Shown here piece by piece: positions 35,621-44,905 of a stretch of 64,000 bases of DNA (position 1 is the stretch's first letter; the number at the start of each line of letters is the position of its first letter). This stretch comes from Rubrivivax sp. (GTDB lineage Bacteria > Pseudomonadota > Gammaproteobacteria > Burkholderiales > Burkholderiaceae_C). Under the pieces are notes generated by a model, which searched no databases, was not told where the DNA came from, and was given only the letters and a program-made list of their open reading frames with translations. The stretch spans positions 105,025 to 169,024 of the forward strand of contig JADJYX010000002.1 in assembly GCA_016719535.1 (NCBI GenBank), read 5' to 3'. The translations under genes were made by a program, and so were the position numbers.

Positions 35621-37407
35621 CAGAGCTCGACCTTCAGGCGGGCCAGGGTCTCGCGCAGCACGTCGTTGGCGGCATCGCGGCCCTTGGACTCGGCCCAGAT
35701 GCGGCGCGCCTCGTCGCGCTGGCCGATGGCCCACAGCACCTCGCCCAGGTGGGCACCGATCTCGACGTCGGGGCGCGACGCATAGGCCTGCCGCAGCAGC
35801 CGCAAGGCCTCGGGCAGATTGCCCAGCCGGTATTCGACCCAGCCCAGGCTGTCGGTGATGAAGGGGTCACCCGGCGAGAGTTCGAGCGCGCGCTGGATCA
35901 GCTGCCGCGCCTCGGCCAGGCGCTGGCCCCGATCGGCCAGCGAATAGCCCAGGGCGTTGTGTGCATGGGCGTTGTCGGGCTTGATCTCGATGACGCGGCG
36001 CAGCAGCCGCTCCATCTCGTCGACCCGACCCATCTTCTCGGCCACCATCGACTGCTCATACAGCAGATCGGAGTCGTCGGGAAAGCGCTGCGCTGCTGCA
36101 CCCAGCACCTCGAAGGCCTCGTCCCAGCGCTTGACCTCACGCAGCAGGCCGGCCTCTGCCATCAGCTTGGCACGCGCGTCACCGGTCTCGCGCTCGGGCA
36201 CGCGGCGCACCAGCTCGCGCGCCTCGGTCACGCGGCCCTGGCGTGCCATCAGCGTGGCGCGGCGCGTCTGCACCTCGAGCGCGCGCTTCGGATCCTCGAT
36301 CCGGCCCAGCCAGCCTTCGGCCGCGGCAAAGTCACCGCGCAGTTCGGCGGTCTGCGCCAGCATCATCCAGGCCTGCACGCGGCCCTGCCCGCTGCGGTCG
36401 TCGTCCTCGTCGGCTTCGTCGTCGCCGGCCGCTGCCGCCGGCGCGCCGCCGCCTTCGGTGGCCGTCAGCGCGAGGTAGCGCTGCAGCGCCACCTCGGCGG
36501 GCGCCGGCTGGCGCAGCTCGAGGTGCAAGGCGCCCAGCGTCAGGTAGGGCGGCGCGAAATCGGGCTGGTCCAGGGTGACACGCTCGAGCTGCGCGGTCGC
36601 GTCGACAAAACGCTGCGCGCCCATCAGCGCGCGGGCGTACGCCAGGCGCAGGGCCGGGTCGACCGCGCCGGCCTGCAGATGGCCACGCACGATGTCCTCG
36701 GCCGCCGCCTGCTTGGCCATCAGGTCGAGCGCGAGCAGCACCGGGCCGGGCGCCCGCGGTTCGGCGGCATGGGCTGCCCGGGCACGGGCCAGGGCCTGCT
36801 CGACATCGTCGGCCGCGGCCCAGGCGCGGCCCGATGCCACCAGCGACGGCACACGCGTGCCGGCTGCCGCGAGGTAGGGTTGCAGCACGGCGTCGGCCAG
36901 CTGTGCGGCCTGCCGCCGGTCGCCGGCGCGCTGCAGAAAGCGCGGGATGGCGGCGATCAGGCCGCCACGCTCGGCTTCGGGCGTGACCGCCAGCAGCGCG
37001 CGCAGGGGCTCGGCGATGTCGTCGGTTCGATTGAGCGCCGACAGGATCTGCAACTGCGTGCGCAGCGCATCCGGCGACTGCGGCAGCGCCTGGCGCCAGG
37101 CGCGCACGACCGCCAGCGCCTGGTCGCCGTTGCGGGCCTGCAGCGCGACCTCGGTGGCGCGGCGGAACAGCGCCTCGTCGCGCGTGCGCCGCGCGGCGTC
37201 GAGCATCAGCTGCACGGCGGTGGCCGACTGGCCGCGGCGTGCTTCGAGTTCACCGATCAGCAGCTGCTGGAACAGCTGCGAATTGAGCAGCGACCGCGCC
37301 GGCGGCCCGGCTTCGGCCGCCGCCTGCGACCACGCGGGTGGCGACCAGGCCGCAGCCACGACGATGGCGGCCGGGATCGCAAGGCGCCATCGATTGCGCA
37401 CGGGCAT
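35620..37407 (-). CDS. tetratricopeptide repeat protein (exported)
   Basis: About 595 aa from the ATG at 37407, chosen because CGGAG lies 7 bases upstream and a signal peptide follows (LAIPAAIVVAAAWSPPAWSQA). Weaker in-frame starts at 37434 (ATG) and 37440 (GTG) would leave almost no room for a mutM promoter. Many TPR-like helix pairs run through it, the clearest near the C terminus (AHAHNALGYSLADRGQRLAE, DPFITDSLGWVEYRLGNLPE). An acidic stretch (DDEADEDDDRSG) interrupts the middle. Always next to lolB in this group; probably an envelope assembly factor, but unproven. Confidence 0.85.
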   Translation of the reverse strand: MPVRNRWRLAIPAAIVVAAAWSPPAWSQAAAEAGPPARSLLNSQLFQQLLIGELEARRGQSATAVQLMLDAARRTRDEALFRRATEVALQARNGDQALAVVRAWRQALPQSPDALRTQLQILSALNRTDDIAEPLRALLAVTPEAERGGLIAAIPRFLQRAGDRRQAAQLADAVLQPYLAAAGTRVPSLVASGRAWAAADDVEQALARARAAHAAEPRAPGPVLLALDLMAKQAAAEDIVRGHLQAGAVDPALRLAYARALMGAQRFVDATAQLERVTLDQPDFAPPYLTLGALHLELRQPAPAEVALQRYLALTATEGGGAPAAAAGDDEADEDDDRSGQGRVQAWMMLAQTAELRGDFAAAEGWLGRIEDPKRALEVQTRRATLMARQGRVTEARELVRRVPERETGDARAKLMAEAGLLREVKRWDEAFEVLGAAAQRFPDDSDLLYEQSMVAEKMGRVDEMERLLRRVIEIKPDNAHAHNALGYSLADRGQRLAEARQLIQRALELSPGDPFITDSLGWVEYRLGNLPEALRLLRQAYASRPDVEIGAHLGEVLWAIGQRDEARRIWAESKGRDAANDVLRETLARLKVEL

Positions 37408-37451
37408 GGCTGGCTCCGAAAGGACGAATTTCATTCTCACATAATGGGTCG

Positions 37452-38306
37452 ATGCCCGAACTTCCCGAGGTCGAGGTCACCCGGCGCAGCATCGACGAAC
37501 CCCTGCGCGGCGCCCGCATCAGCGCGGTGCGACTGGGCAAGCCGCTGCGCTGGCCGCTGGGCCGCGACCCGCAGCGATTGCACGGCCTGTGCATCGGCCC
37601 CGTGGCGCGCAGGGGCAAATACCTGTGGCTGCCGCTGCAGGGCGCGCCGGTCGCCGACGACGACGAACACCTGCCCGACCAGGGGCTGCTGCTGCACCTG
37701 GGCATGTCGGGGTCGCTGGCCCTGCACGGGCCGGCGCCGCCAGCCGGCGGCCCGCACGACCACTTCGAGCTGCAGACCGATCGCGGCACGCTGCGGCTGA
37801 CCGACCCGCGCCGCTTCGGTGCCGTGGTCTGGTCTGCATCGCTGTCGGTCGACCCCGCGGCCCGGCTGCTGGCCGGGCTCGGGGCCGAGCCCTTCGACCT
37901 GCAGCTGACGCCGGCGCGCTTTCATGCCCACTTGCAGCGCCGCCGGGCAGCGGTCAAGGCCGTGCTGCTGGCGGGCGACGTGATCGTCGGCGCCGGCAAC
38001 ATCTACGCCTGCGAGGCCTTGTTCCAGGCCGGCATCGACCCGCGCCTGAGCGCTGCACGCATCAGCCGCCCGCGCGCCGGGCGCCTGCTGGCGGCACTGC
38101 GGCAGACGCTGGCGCGCGCCCTCGACCTGGGGGGCTCGACGCTGCGCGATTTCCATGACGCGCATGGCCTGAGCGGCGCCTTCCAGACGCAGGCCGCGGT
38201 CTACGGGCGCGAAGGCGAGGCCTGCGGCGCCTGCGGCACGCCGGTGCGGCGCATCGTGCAGTCCCAACGCTCCACCTACTTCTGCCCGCGCTGCCAGCGC
38301 CGCTGA
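37452..38306 (+). CDS. mutM: formamidopyrimidine-DNA glycosylase
   Basis: 284 aa bifunctional glycosylase/AP lyase that removes 8-oxoguanine. The N-terminal catalytic PELPEVEVTRRSI is intact (Pro2 and Glu3 of the precursor), with GRRGK-like ARRGKYLWLPL, LGMSGSL, LLAGDVIVGAGNIYACEALF (helix-two-turn-helix) and the C-terminal zinc finger CGACGTP...CPRC. It is divergent from the TPR gene and works with MutY, encoded 3 kb downstream. Confidence 0.96.
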   Translation: MPELPEVEVTRRSIDEPLRGARISAVRLGKPLRWPLGRDPQRLHGLCIGPVARRGKYLWLPLQGAPVADDDEHLPDQGLLLHLGMSGSLALHGPAPPAGGPHDHFELQTDRGTLRLTDPRRFGAVVWSASLSVDPAARLLAGLGAEPFDLQLTPARFHAHLQRRRAAVKAVLLAGDVIVGAGNIYACEALFQAGIDPRLSAARISRPRAGRLLAALRQTLARALDLGGSTLRDFHDAHGLSGAFQTQAAVYGREGEACGACGTPVRRIVQSQRSTYFCPRCQRR

Positions 38307-38394
38307 ACCCGCCGCGCGCGCAAATCCTGTTGCACATTCCATAGGCCGGCGCAACCCCTTGCGCTAGGATGTGTCGACCTTCACGGCCCCCTGC

Positions 38395-40368
38395 ATGCAA
38401 AGTTCCATCGCCACTCGACTGGACGAACTGGCCGGCTGGCGTGGCGACGTCGACCGTGCCGTCACGGTGCTGGCCCGCTACCTGACCGACCACGATCTCG
38501 TCGATGAACCGCAGGCCGCGGCGCTGGCCGCCCTGCGCGAGCGCCTGTCGTCCGACCGCCTGGTGCTGGCCTTCGTGGCCGAGTTCTCGCGCGGCAAGTC
38601 GGAACTGATCAACGCCATCTTCTTTGCCGGCGCCGGCCGCCGCGTGCTGCCGGCCACGCCCGGGCGCACGACGATGTGCCCGGTCGAACTCTTCCATGCC
38701 GCGGGCACGCCGCCGCGCCTGTCGCTGCTGCCGATCGAAACGCGGCTGCGCGGGCTGTCGCTGTCGGACCTGCGCAAGCGCGACGAGACCTGGCAGCACG
38801 TGCCGCTGGAGATCGACAACCCCGAGGCGCTGGCGCGCGCGCTGCAGGCCGTCACGCGCACGCAGCGCGTCAGCGTCGAGACGGCCACTGCCCTCGGCTT
38901 GTGGTGCGCCGAGCAGCCCGAGGACAACCCACCCCAGGCCGCCGACGGCACGGTCGAGATCCCGGCCTGGCGCCACGCGCTCATCAACTACCCGCACCCG
39001 CTGCTGCGACGCGGCCTGGTGGTCATCGACACGCCGGGCCTGAATGCCATCGGCGCAGAACCCGAGCTGACGCTGGGCCTGCTGCCGAGCGCCCATGCCA
39101 CCGTCTTCGTGCTGGCCGCCGATACCGGCGTCACCAAGTCCGACCTGGCGATCTGGCGCGAACACCTCGGCGGTGCGGCGCTCGAGCGCTTCGCCGTTCT
39201 GAACAAGATCGACGCGCTGTACGACCCGCTGGCTTCCGCCGACGAGGTGCAGGCGCAGATCCGCAGCCAGCGCGAGAAGGTCGCCGACACCCTGGGCCTG
39301 CCACCCGAGCGCGTCTTCGCGCTGTCGGCACGCGACGGCCTGGCCGCGCGCGTCGCAGGCAGTGCCGGCAGCCTGCAGCGCAGCAACCTGGGCGAGCTCG
39401 AGGATGCGCTGTCCACCGGCTTGCTGCCGCGCCAGCGCGAATTGCTGGCGGGCGACGCCATCGCCGTCGTCGAGCACGTGCGCCAGGTGGCCTCGCGCCG
39501 AATCGCCGACAAGCGCCGCCACCTGGCCGAGCAGTTGCTGGAACTGCGGGGCCTGCGCGGCAAGAGCGGCGGCAAGGTGCGCCTGATGCTGCAGCGCGTG
39601 GATGCCGAGCAGGCCGAGTTCGAACGCTGCATCGCCCGCCTGCAGGCCGTGCGGTCGGTGCAGCAGCGGCAGTTGAAGGCGGCGCTGGCGCGCATCGCCA
39701 ACCCGGTGTTGCGCGCCGAGGTGAGCGCGATGCAGTCTGCGCTGGGCGCCAAGCCCTTCAACCTCGGCGGCAAGGCCGCCTTCGTCACGCTGTGCACGCG
39801 GCTGAAGGGTGCGCTCGTGGCCGCCCAGCAGCAGGCCGACGAGATCCGCGAGATGCTGGACGCCAGCTTCATGCAGCTCAATGCCGACTTCGGCTTTGCC
39901 CTTGCGCGACAGCCGGCGCCCGAGCTGGAGCGCTTCACGCGCGAGCTCGACCTCATCGACCACAACTACAGCCACTACCTGGGCCTGCTGCAGGCCTGGC
40001 GCATGGCCTCGCCGGGCTTCATGGAACAGTTCCGGCGCATGCTGCTGTCCAAGCTGCGCGTGGTGTTCGAAAGCGCGAGCAGCGAGCTGGAGCTCTGGAG
40101 CCGCACTGCCTCCAACCAGATCGACCAGCAGCTCGGCGACCGCCGCCGCACCTTCAAGCAGCGGCGCGAGGCGCTGCAGCGCATCCAGTCGGCTGCCGGT
40201 GAGCTGGAACAGCGCATCGCCGAAGTCGAATCGCAGGACGAGCAGCTGCTCGGCCTGCAGCGCCTGCTCGATGCACGTGCCGGCGACGTGCTGGCGCGCG
40301 CCCGGGCGCCGATGCCGGCCCCGCAGGCACCCCCAGCCCAGCCCGAAGCCTTGCAGGACACGGCCTGA
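38395..40368 (+). CDS. dynamin-like GTPase family protein
   Basis: 657 aa. GTPase motifs: P-loop EFSRGKSELINAI at about residues 64-76, switch region GRTTMCPVE, G3 DTPGLNAIG, G4 LNKID. The C-terminal 350 residues are predicted mostly helical with long Arg/Glu/Gln-rich segments, as in the stalk of bacterial dynamin-like proteins. Such proteins reshape or protect membranes. The first ATG with good context is 38395; a GTG at 38371 is possible. Its stop overlaps the mutY start (TGATG). Confidence 0.85.
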   Translation: MQSSIATRLDELAGWRGDVDRAVTVLARYLTDHDLVDEPQAAALAALRERLSSDRLVLAFVAEFSRGKSELINAIFFAGAGRRVLPATPGRTTMCPVELFHAAGTPPRLSLLPIETRLRGLSLSDLRKRDETWQHVPLEIDNPEALARALQAVTRTQRVSVETATALGLWCAEQPEDNPPQAADGTVEIPAWRHALINYPHPLLRRGLVVIDTPGLNAIGAEPELTLGLLPSAHATVFVLAADTGVTKSDLAIWREHLGGAALERFAVLNKIDALYDPLASADEVQAQIRSQREKVADTLGLPPERVFALSARDGLAARVAGSAGSLQRSNLGELEDALSTGLLPRQRELLAGDAIAVVEHVRQVASRRIADKRRHLAEQLLELRGLRGKSGGKVRLMLQRVDAEQAEFERCIARLQAVRSVQQRQLKAALARIANPVLRAEVSAMQSALGAKPFNLGGKAAFVTLCTRLKGALVAAQQQADEIREMLDASFMQLNADFGFALARQPAPELERFTRELDLIDHNYSHYLGLLQAWRMASPGFMEQFRRMLLSKLRVVFESASSELELWSRTASNQIDQQLGDRRRTFKQRREALQRIQSAAGELEQRIAEVESQDEQLLGLQRLLDARAGDVLARARAPMPAPQAPPAQPEALQDTA

Positions 40369-41477
40369 TGCCGCGCCGATCGGCCGCGCCGCGCCCGCCC
40401 GGCGCGGCGCGGCCAGCGACGCCGGCGACGCCGGCCTTCGCCGAACGCGTGCAGCGTTGGCAGCGCACCCAGGGCCGCCACCACCTGCCCTGGCAGGGCA
40501 CGCGCGACCCCTACCGCGTCTGGCTGTCCGAGGTGATGCTGCAGCAGACGCAGGTGGCCACGGTGCTCGTCTATTACGGGCGCTTTCTCGAACGCTTTCC
40601 GACCGTGCAGGACCTGGCCGCTGCGCCGCTCGCCGACGTGCTCGGCCTGTGGAGCGGCCTGGGCTACTACGGCCGCGCGCGCAACCTGCACCGCGCCGCG
40701 CAGGCGGTGGTGGCCGAATACGGCGGGCGCTTTCCGGCCACCGCCGCGGGGCTGCAGGCCCTGCCAGGCATCGGCCGCTCGACCGCCGCCGCCATCGCCG
40801 CCTTCTGCTTCGGCGAGCGCGCCGCCATCCTCGACGGCAACGTCAAGCGCGTGCTGGCGCGCGCGCTCGGCTTCGACGGCGACCTGGCCAGCGCGCCCGA
40901 GACCGCGCGCCTGTGGGCGCTGGCCGAATCGCTGCTGCCGCACCAGGGCATCGAGTCCTACACCCAGGGCCTGATGGACCTGGGTGCCGGCATCTGCCTG
41001 GCACGCGCGCCGCGCTGCGACGCCTGCCCGCTGGCCACCGACTGCATCGCCTGCGCCCAGGGACGGCCCGAGGCCTACCCCGTCAAGACCCGCACGCGCG
41101 CGCGCGGGGCCCGCTTCAGCGCCTGGCTGTGGCTGCAGTCGCGCGAGCGCCTGTGGCTGGTGCAGCGGCCCGAGCGCGGCATCTGGGCCGGGCTGTGGAG
41201 CCTGCCCGAGTTCGACACAGTGGACGATGCACGCGCCGAGCTGGCCGCGCTGCCCGGCGAGCCGCAGCCGCAACCGCCTTTCGTGCACGTGCTGACCCAC
41301 CTCGACTGGACCCTGCAGCCGCTGCACTGGCCGCTGCCCGAGCGCCCGCCACGCGCGCTGGACGCACTGCTGGCGGCGCGCTGGCCGCAAGGCCGCTGGG
41401 TGGCGATGACCGATGCGCTGTCGCTCGGCATCCCGGCGCCGCTGCGCCGGCTGCTGCTCGACGCGACGGCCGGCTAA
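40368..41477 (+). CDS. mutY: A/G-specific adenine glycosylase
   Basis: 369 aa glycosylase that removes adenine opposite 8-oxoguanine. Catalytic Glu in WLSEVMLQQTQVATV, helix-hairpin-helix LQALPGIGRSTAAAIAAF, catalytic Asp in ILDGNVKRVLAR, and the [4Fe-4S] ligands C-x6-C-x2-C-x5-C in CLARAPRCDACPLATDC. A C-terminal NUDIX-like 8-oxoG recognition domain follows (WLVQRPERGIWAGLWSLPEF). It overlaps the dynamin-like gene by one base. Confidence 0.96.
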   Translation: MPRRSAAPRPPGAARPATPATPAFAERVQRWQRTQGRHHLPWQGTRDPYRVWLSEVMLQQTQVATVLVYYGRFLERFPTVQDLAAAPLADVLGLWSGLGYYGRARNLHRAAQAVVAEYGGRFPATAAGLQALPGIGRSTAAAIAAFCFGERAAILDGNVKRVLARALGFDGDLASAPETARLWALAESLLPHQGIESYTQGLMDLGAGICLARAPRCDACPLATDCIACAQGRPEAYPVKTRTRARGARFSAWLWLQSRERLWLVQRPERGIWAGLWSLPEFDTVDDARAELAALPGEPQPQPPFVHVLTHLDWTLQPLHWPLPERPPRALDALLAARWPQGRWVAMTDALSLGIPAPLRRLLLDATAG

Positions 41478-41486
41478 CGGACATAT

Positions 41487-42113
41487 TCAGCGCACGACCT
41501 GCTTGTCGCGCAGGTAGCCGTCGACCAGCGACAGCCGCACCACCGGGTCTTCCAGCGCCATCAGCTTCTGCTTGGCCGACAGCGGGATCGGCAGCAGCTC
41601 GCACCAGCGGTTGGCCACCCAGCCGGCGTCGTCGAGCCGGAAGGGTTCGACCAAGGGCAGCTGGCCGCGCTCGCGCAGCGTGGCGATGGCGTTGGACAAG
41701 GCCTTCACGGTGTCGAACATCGCCGGCGCCGGCAGGCGGTGGCGGTCGGGCGCCACGTCGCGGATCATCGATTGCCACAGCCCGTCCGGCTGCTGCGAGG
41801 GTTCGCCTTCGAGGCGGAAGCGCTCGCCGCCCAGGCAGCGCACGCGCAGGATGCCGGCCTGGTCGCCGTCGACCTCGTCGATGCGGGCATGCACGCCCAC
41901 CGGCTCGAACAGCACCGGCGCGTCGCCACGCCCGACCTCGCGCCCCTGGCGCAGACAGACCACGCCGAAGCCTTGCCCGCTGCGCAGGCAGCGCGACACC
42001 AGGTCGAGGTAGCGCGCCTCGAAGACCTTGAGCATCAGCAGGCCGCCGGGGAACAGCACCGTCTGCAGCGGAAACAGCGGCAACGGGTCGGTGCGGTCGA
42101 TGGCGTCAGTCAC
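41487..42113 (-). CDS. LON peptidase substrate-binding domain protein
   Basis: 208 aa protein consisting only of the N-terminal domain of Lon (PUA-like fold). Start: LPLFPLQTVLFPGGLLMLKVFEARYLDLV and GFGVVCLRQG, the usual pattern. No ATPase or protease domain. Stand-alone LON-domain proteins are common in proteobacteria, and their role is unclear. It is convergent with mutY (9 bp gap) and lies 31 bp downstream of rapZ on the same strand. Confidence 0.9.
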   Translation of the reverse strand: MTDAIDRTDPLPLFPLQTVLFPGGLLMLKVFEARYLDLVSRCLRSGQGFGVVCLRQGREVGRGDAPVLFEPVGVHARIDEVDGDQAGILRVRCLGGERFRLEGEPSQQPDGLWQSMIRDVAPDRHRLPAPAMFDTVKALSNAIATLRERGQLPLVEPFRLDDAGWVANRWCELLPIPLSAKQKLMALEDPVVRLSLVDGYLRDKQVVR

Positions 42114-42144
42114 GGGCTTCGATCACGAGCGTCAGTCACGGACG

Positions 42145-43047
42145 TCAGTCACGGGCGTCCAGTTCGCGGTGGCGCACCAGGGTGGCGTGGCGCCCTTCGA
42201 AGCGGCGGGCCAGCATCTCGACCCCATAGACCGAGCGGTGCTGACCGCCGGTGCAGCCGATGGCCACCGTGAGGTAGCTGCGCTGGTCCTCTTCGAAGGC
42301 CGGCAGCCAGCGTGCCAGGAAGGTCTCGATCTGGTCGAGCATGGCCACCACCTCGGGCTGCGACTCCAGGTAAGCCGCCACGCGCGCATCGCGCCCGGTC
42401 AGCGGGCGCAGCTCGCGGATGTAGTACGGGTTGGGCAGCACACGCACGTCGAAGACATAGTCGGCGTCCAGCGGCACGCCATGCTTGAAGGCGAAGCTCT
42501 CGAACACCAGCGTCAACCGCGCCTCGCGCGCGCCCACCAGCGATCGCACCCAGCTGCGCAGCACCGCCGGCCGCAACTGGCTGGTGTCGATGACGGTGGA
42601 CACCTCGCGCAGGTCGGCCAGCAGTTCGCGCTCGAGCTCGATCGCCTCGATCAGCGCCCGCGCGGCGTCGCCGCCGGCTGGCGCCGCCGACAGCGGGTGC
42701 GGCCGGCGCGTCTCGGAAAAGCGCCGCACCAGGGCATCGGTGCTGGCGTCGAGGAACAGCGGCCGCACGCGCATGCCTTCACCGCGCAGCTCTTCGATCA
42801 GCGGCAGCAGCGTGGGCAGCGAGCCTGCCGTGCGCACGTCCACCGCCACCGCCACGCGGTGCATGAAGCGCTCGTGCTCGAGGCGGATGAAGTCGCGCAG
42901 CAGCTCCGGCGGCAGGTTGTCGACGCAGAAGAAGCCGGCATCCTCGAGCGCGTGCAGCGCCACCGACTTGCCCGAGCCCGAGATGCCGGTGATCAGGATC
43001 ACCTCGTCGCGCGCCGAGCTGCCGTCGAAGGGCGCCCATTCGCTCAT
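42145..43047 (-). CDS. rapZ: RNase adapter protein RapZ
   Basis: 300 aa nucleotide-binding protein. Walker A GISGSGKS is at residues 21-28, followed by ALEDAGFFCVDNLPPELL. The C-terminal domain has FDVRVLPNPYYIRELRPLTG and the highly conserved IGCTGGQHRSVYGVE. In E. coli it delivers sRNA GlmZ to RNase E; in betaproteobacteria the role is less clear. The start overlaps the recN stop (ATGA). Confidence 0.95.
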   Translation of the reverse strand: MSEWAPFDGSSARDEVILITGISGSGKSVALHALEDAGFFCVDNLPPELLRDFIRLEHERFMHRVAVAVDVRTAGSLPTLLPLIEELRGEGMRVRPLFLDASTDALVRRFSETRRPHPLSAAPAGGDAARALIEAIELERELLADLREVSTVIDTSQLRPAVLRSWVRSLVGAREARLTLVFESFAFKHGVPLDADYVFDVRVLPNPYYIRELRPLTGRDARVAAYLESQPEVVAMLDQIETFLARWLPAFEEDQRSYLTVAIGCTGGQHRSVYGVEMLARRFEGRHATLVRHRELDARD

Positions 43048-44711
43048 GGGGCCCCCTTGGCGCTGCCCGCCAGCAGGGCCTGTGCATGGGCGGTGCCCGA
43101 CAGCGACTCGCCGCCCAGCATGCGTGCGACCTCGGCCACGCGCGCCTCGCCGGCCACCGGCTTCACGTCGCTGGTGGTGGCCTTGCCCTTGAGCGCCTTG
43201 GACACCAGCAGGTGGTGGTCGGCGCAGGCCGCCACCTGCGCCAGGTGGGTGACGGCCAGCACCTGCGTCGAGCGTCCGAGCTGCTTCATCAGCGCGCCCA
43301 CGCTGTCGGCCACGGTGCCACCGACACCGCTGTCGATCTCGTCGAAGATCAGCGTCGGCGCACTGGCCGAGCCGTCGCCCGCACGGGCGGTGGTGACGGC
43401 AATCGCCAGCGCCAGCCGCGACAGTTCGCCGCCCGAGGCCACCTTGGCCAGCGCACGCGGCGTGCTGCCGGCATGGCCGGCCACGCGCAGCTCCACCGAT
43501 TCGAGGCCGAAGGACTGCGGCTCGTCCTGCGGCAGCAGCGCCACCTCGAAACGGCCACCGGCCATGCCCAGTTGCTGCATCGCCTGCGTGACGGCGGCCG
43601 CCAGCCTCGGCGCCGCCTTGGCACGCGCCGCGCTCACGCGCCTGGCCTCCACGCGCCAGGCGTCCTCGGCCGCCTGGGCGGCGCGCTCCAGGCCTTCCAG
43701 GTCGGCGGCAGCGTCGAGCGATTTCAGCTCGTCCTTCCAGCCGGCCAGCAGCGCCGGCAGCTCGGCCGGCGTGCGGCGGTAGCGCCGCGCCAGCGACACC
43801 CAGGCCGACAGCCGCGCATCCAGCTCGGCCAGGCGTCCGGGATCGGGTTCGCGGTGGCCGAGATAGGCACCCAGCGAATGGGCCGCGTCCTGCAGCTGCA
43901 CCTGCGCGGCGCGCAGCACCTCGACGATGGCGGCGATCTCGGCATCGAAACGCGCCACGTCGTCGAGTGCATCGAGCGCGCGGCCGAGCAGCGCATCGGC
44001 CGCCGGTTCGCCTTCGCGCACGGCGTCGAGCGCCGCGCGCGCACCGTCCAGCAGCGCCTGGCCATGTGCCAGCCGCTGGTGCTCGGCATTGAGCTCGTCC
44101 CATTCGTCGGCGCCAGGGCCGAGCTTGTCGACCTCGCCGATCTGCCAGGCCAGGCGCTCCCGTTCGCGCTCCAGCGTATCGCGGCGCCCGCGCGCCTCGT
44201 CCAGCGTGGCCAGCGCCGCGCGCCAGGCCTGCCACAGCGACGCGAGCCTGGTGGTGTCCACACCGGCCTGACCGTCGAGCAGCGCGCGCACGGTGGCCGG
44301 CCGCGTCAGGCCCTGCCAGGCATGCTGGCCGTGGATGTCGACCACGTGCTCGGCCATCTCGCGCAGCTGCGCCACGGTGGCGGCGCTGCCGTTGATCCAG
44401 GCACGGCTCCTGCCCTGCGCGTCGACCGAGCGCCGCACCAGCAGCACGCCGTCACCCAAGGCGAAGCCGCCCTCTTCCAGCCAGGCGGCCAACGAAGGCG
44501 GCCGGTCGAATTCGGCGCTGACCTCGGCGCGCGCTGCGCCTTCGCGCACCAGCACCGCCTCGGCGCGGTTGCCCAGCGCCAGTTGCAGCGCGTCGATCAG
44601 GATGGACTTGCCGGCACCGGTCTCGCCGGTGAGCACGGTGAAGCCGGCGTCGAGCTCGAGCTCGAGCTGGCTGACGATGACCACGTCGCGAAGGTACAGC
44701 CGGCGCAGCAT
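43044..44711 (-). CDS. recN: DNA repair protein RecN
   Basis: 555 aa SMC-like ATPase of double-strand break repair. Walker A GETGAGKS at residues 29-36 (FTVLTGETGAGKSILIDALQ), a long coiled coil rich in Ala/Arg/Glu in the middle, the ABC signature ASGGELSRLALAI, Walker B LIFDEIDSGVGG and VTHLAQVA. Length is normal. The region between its start and nadK is hairpin-rich and has no gene. Confidence 0.96.
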   Translation of the reverse strand: MLRRLYLRDVVIVSQLELELDAGFTVLTGETGAGKSILIDALQLALGNRAEAVLVREGAARAEVSAEFDRPPSLAAWLEEGGFALGDGVLLVRRSVDAQGRSRAWINGSAATVAQLREMAEHVVDIHGQHAWQGLTRPATVRALLDGQAGVDTTRLASLWQAWRAALATLDEARGRRDTLERERERLAWQIGEVDKLGPGADEWDELNAEHQRLAHGQALLDGARAALDAVREGEPAADALLGRALDALDDVARFDAEIAAIVEVLRAAQVQLQDAAHSLGAYLGHREPDPGRLAELDARLSAWVSLARRYRRTPAELPALLAGWKDELKSLDAAADLEGLERAAQAAEDAWRVEARRVSAARAKAAPRLAAAVTQAMQQLGMAGGRFEVALLPQDEPQSFGLESVELRVAGHAGSTPRALAKVASGGELSRLALAIAVTTARAGDGSASAPTLIFDEIDSGVGGTVADSVGALMKQLGRSTQVLAVTHLAQVAACADHHLLVSKALKGKATTSDVKPVAGEARVAEVARMLGGESLSGTAHAQALLAGSAKGAP

Positions 44712-44807
44712 TCAATCGCCCCGCAGACCAGCGGCCTATCGAGCGGACGCCGCGGAACCGGCTCTGCCGGGCCGCTGGCGTCGCCCCCCCGGGGGCTGAG
44801 CCCGGAC

Positions 44808-44893
44808 GGCATCCGTCCAGTGGACGGATGCCGCCTGGCGAAGAATCGGCCGCTTGCGGCCGATGCGCACTGCAAGGGAGGCGCCGAAGGCGC
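44808..44893. repeat. cluster of three hairpins between nadK and recN
   Basis: Stem 1: GGCATCCGTCC/GGACGGATGCC (44808-44832, 11 bp, 3-nt loop). Stem 2: ATCGGCCGC/GCGGCCGAT (44845-44864, 9 bp, 2 bases between arms). Stem 3: GCGCC/GGCGC (44881-44893). They lie in a 194-bp gene-free stretch downstream of nadK and upstream of recN, both on the minus strand. This may be a terminator array or a REP-like dispersed element. Confidence 0.55.
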
Positions 44894-44905
44894 TTCGGGG
44901 GGGGG

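Noticed and set aside
38328..38372. A possible sigma-54 or sigma-70 promoter before the dynamin-like gene (TTGCAC and TAGGAT)
   Set aside because: Spacing does not fit sigma-70 well, and the GG/GC spacing of sigma-54 elements is absent.
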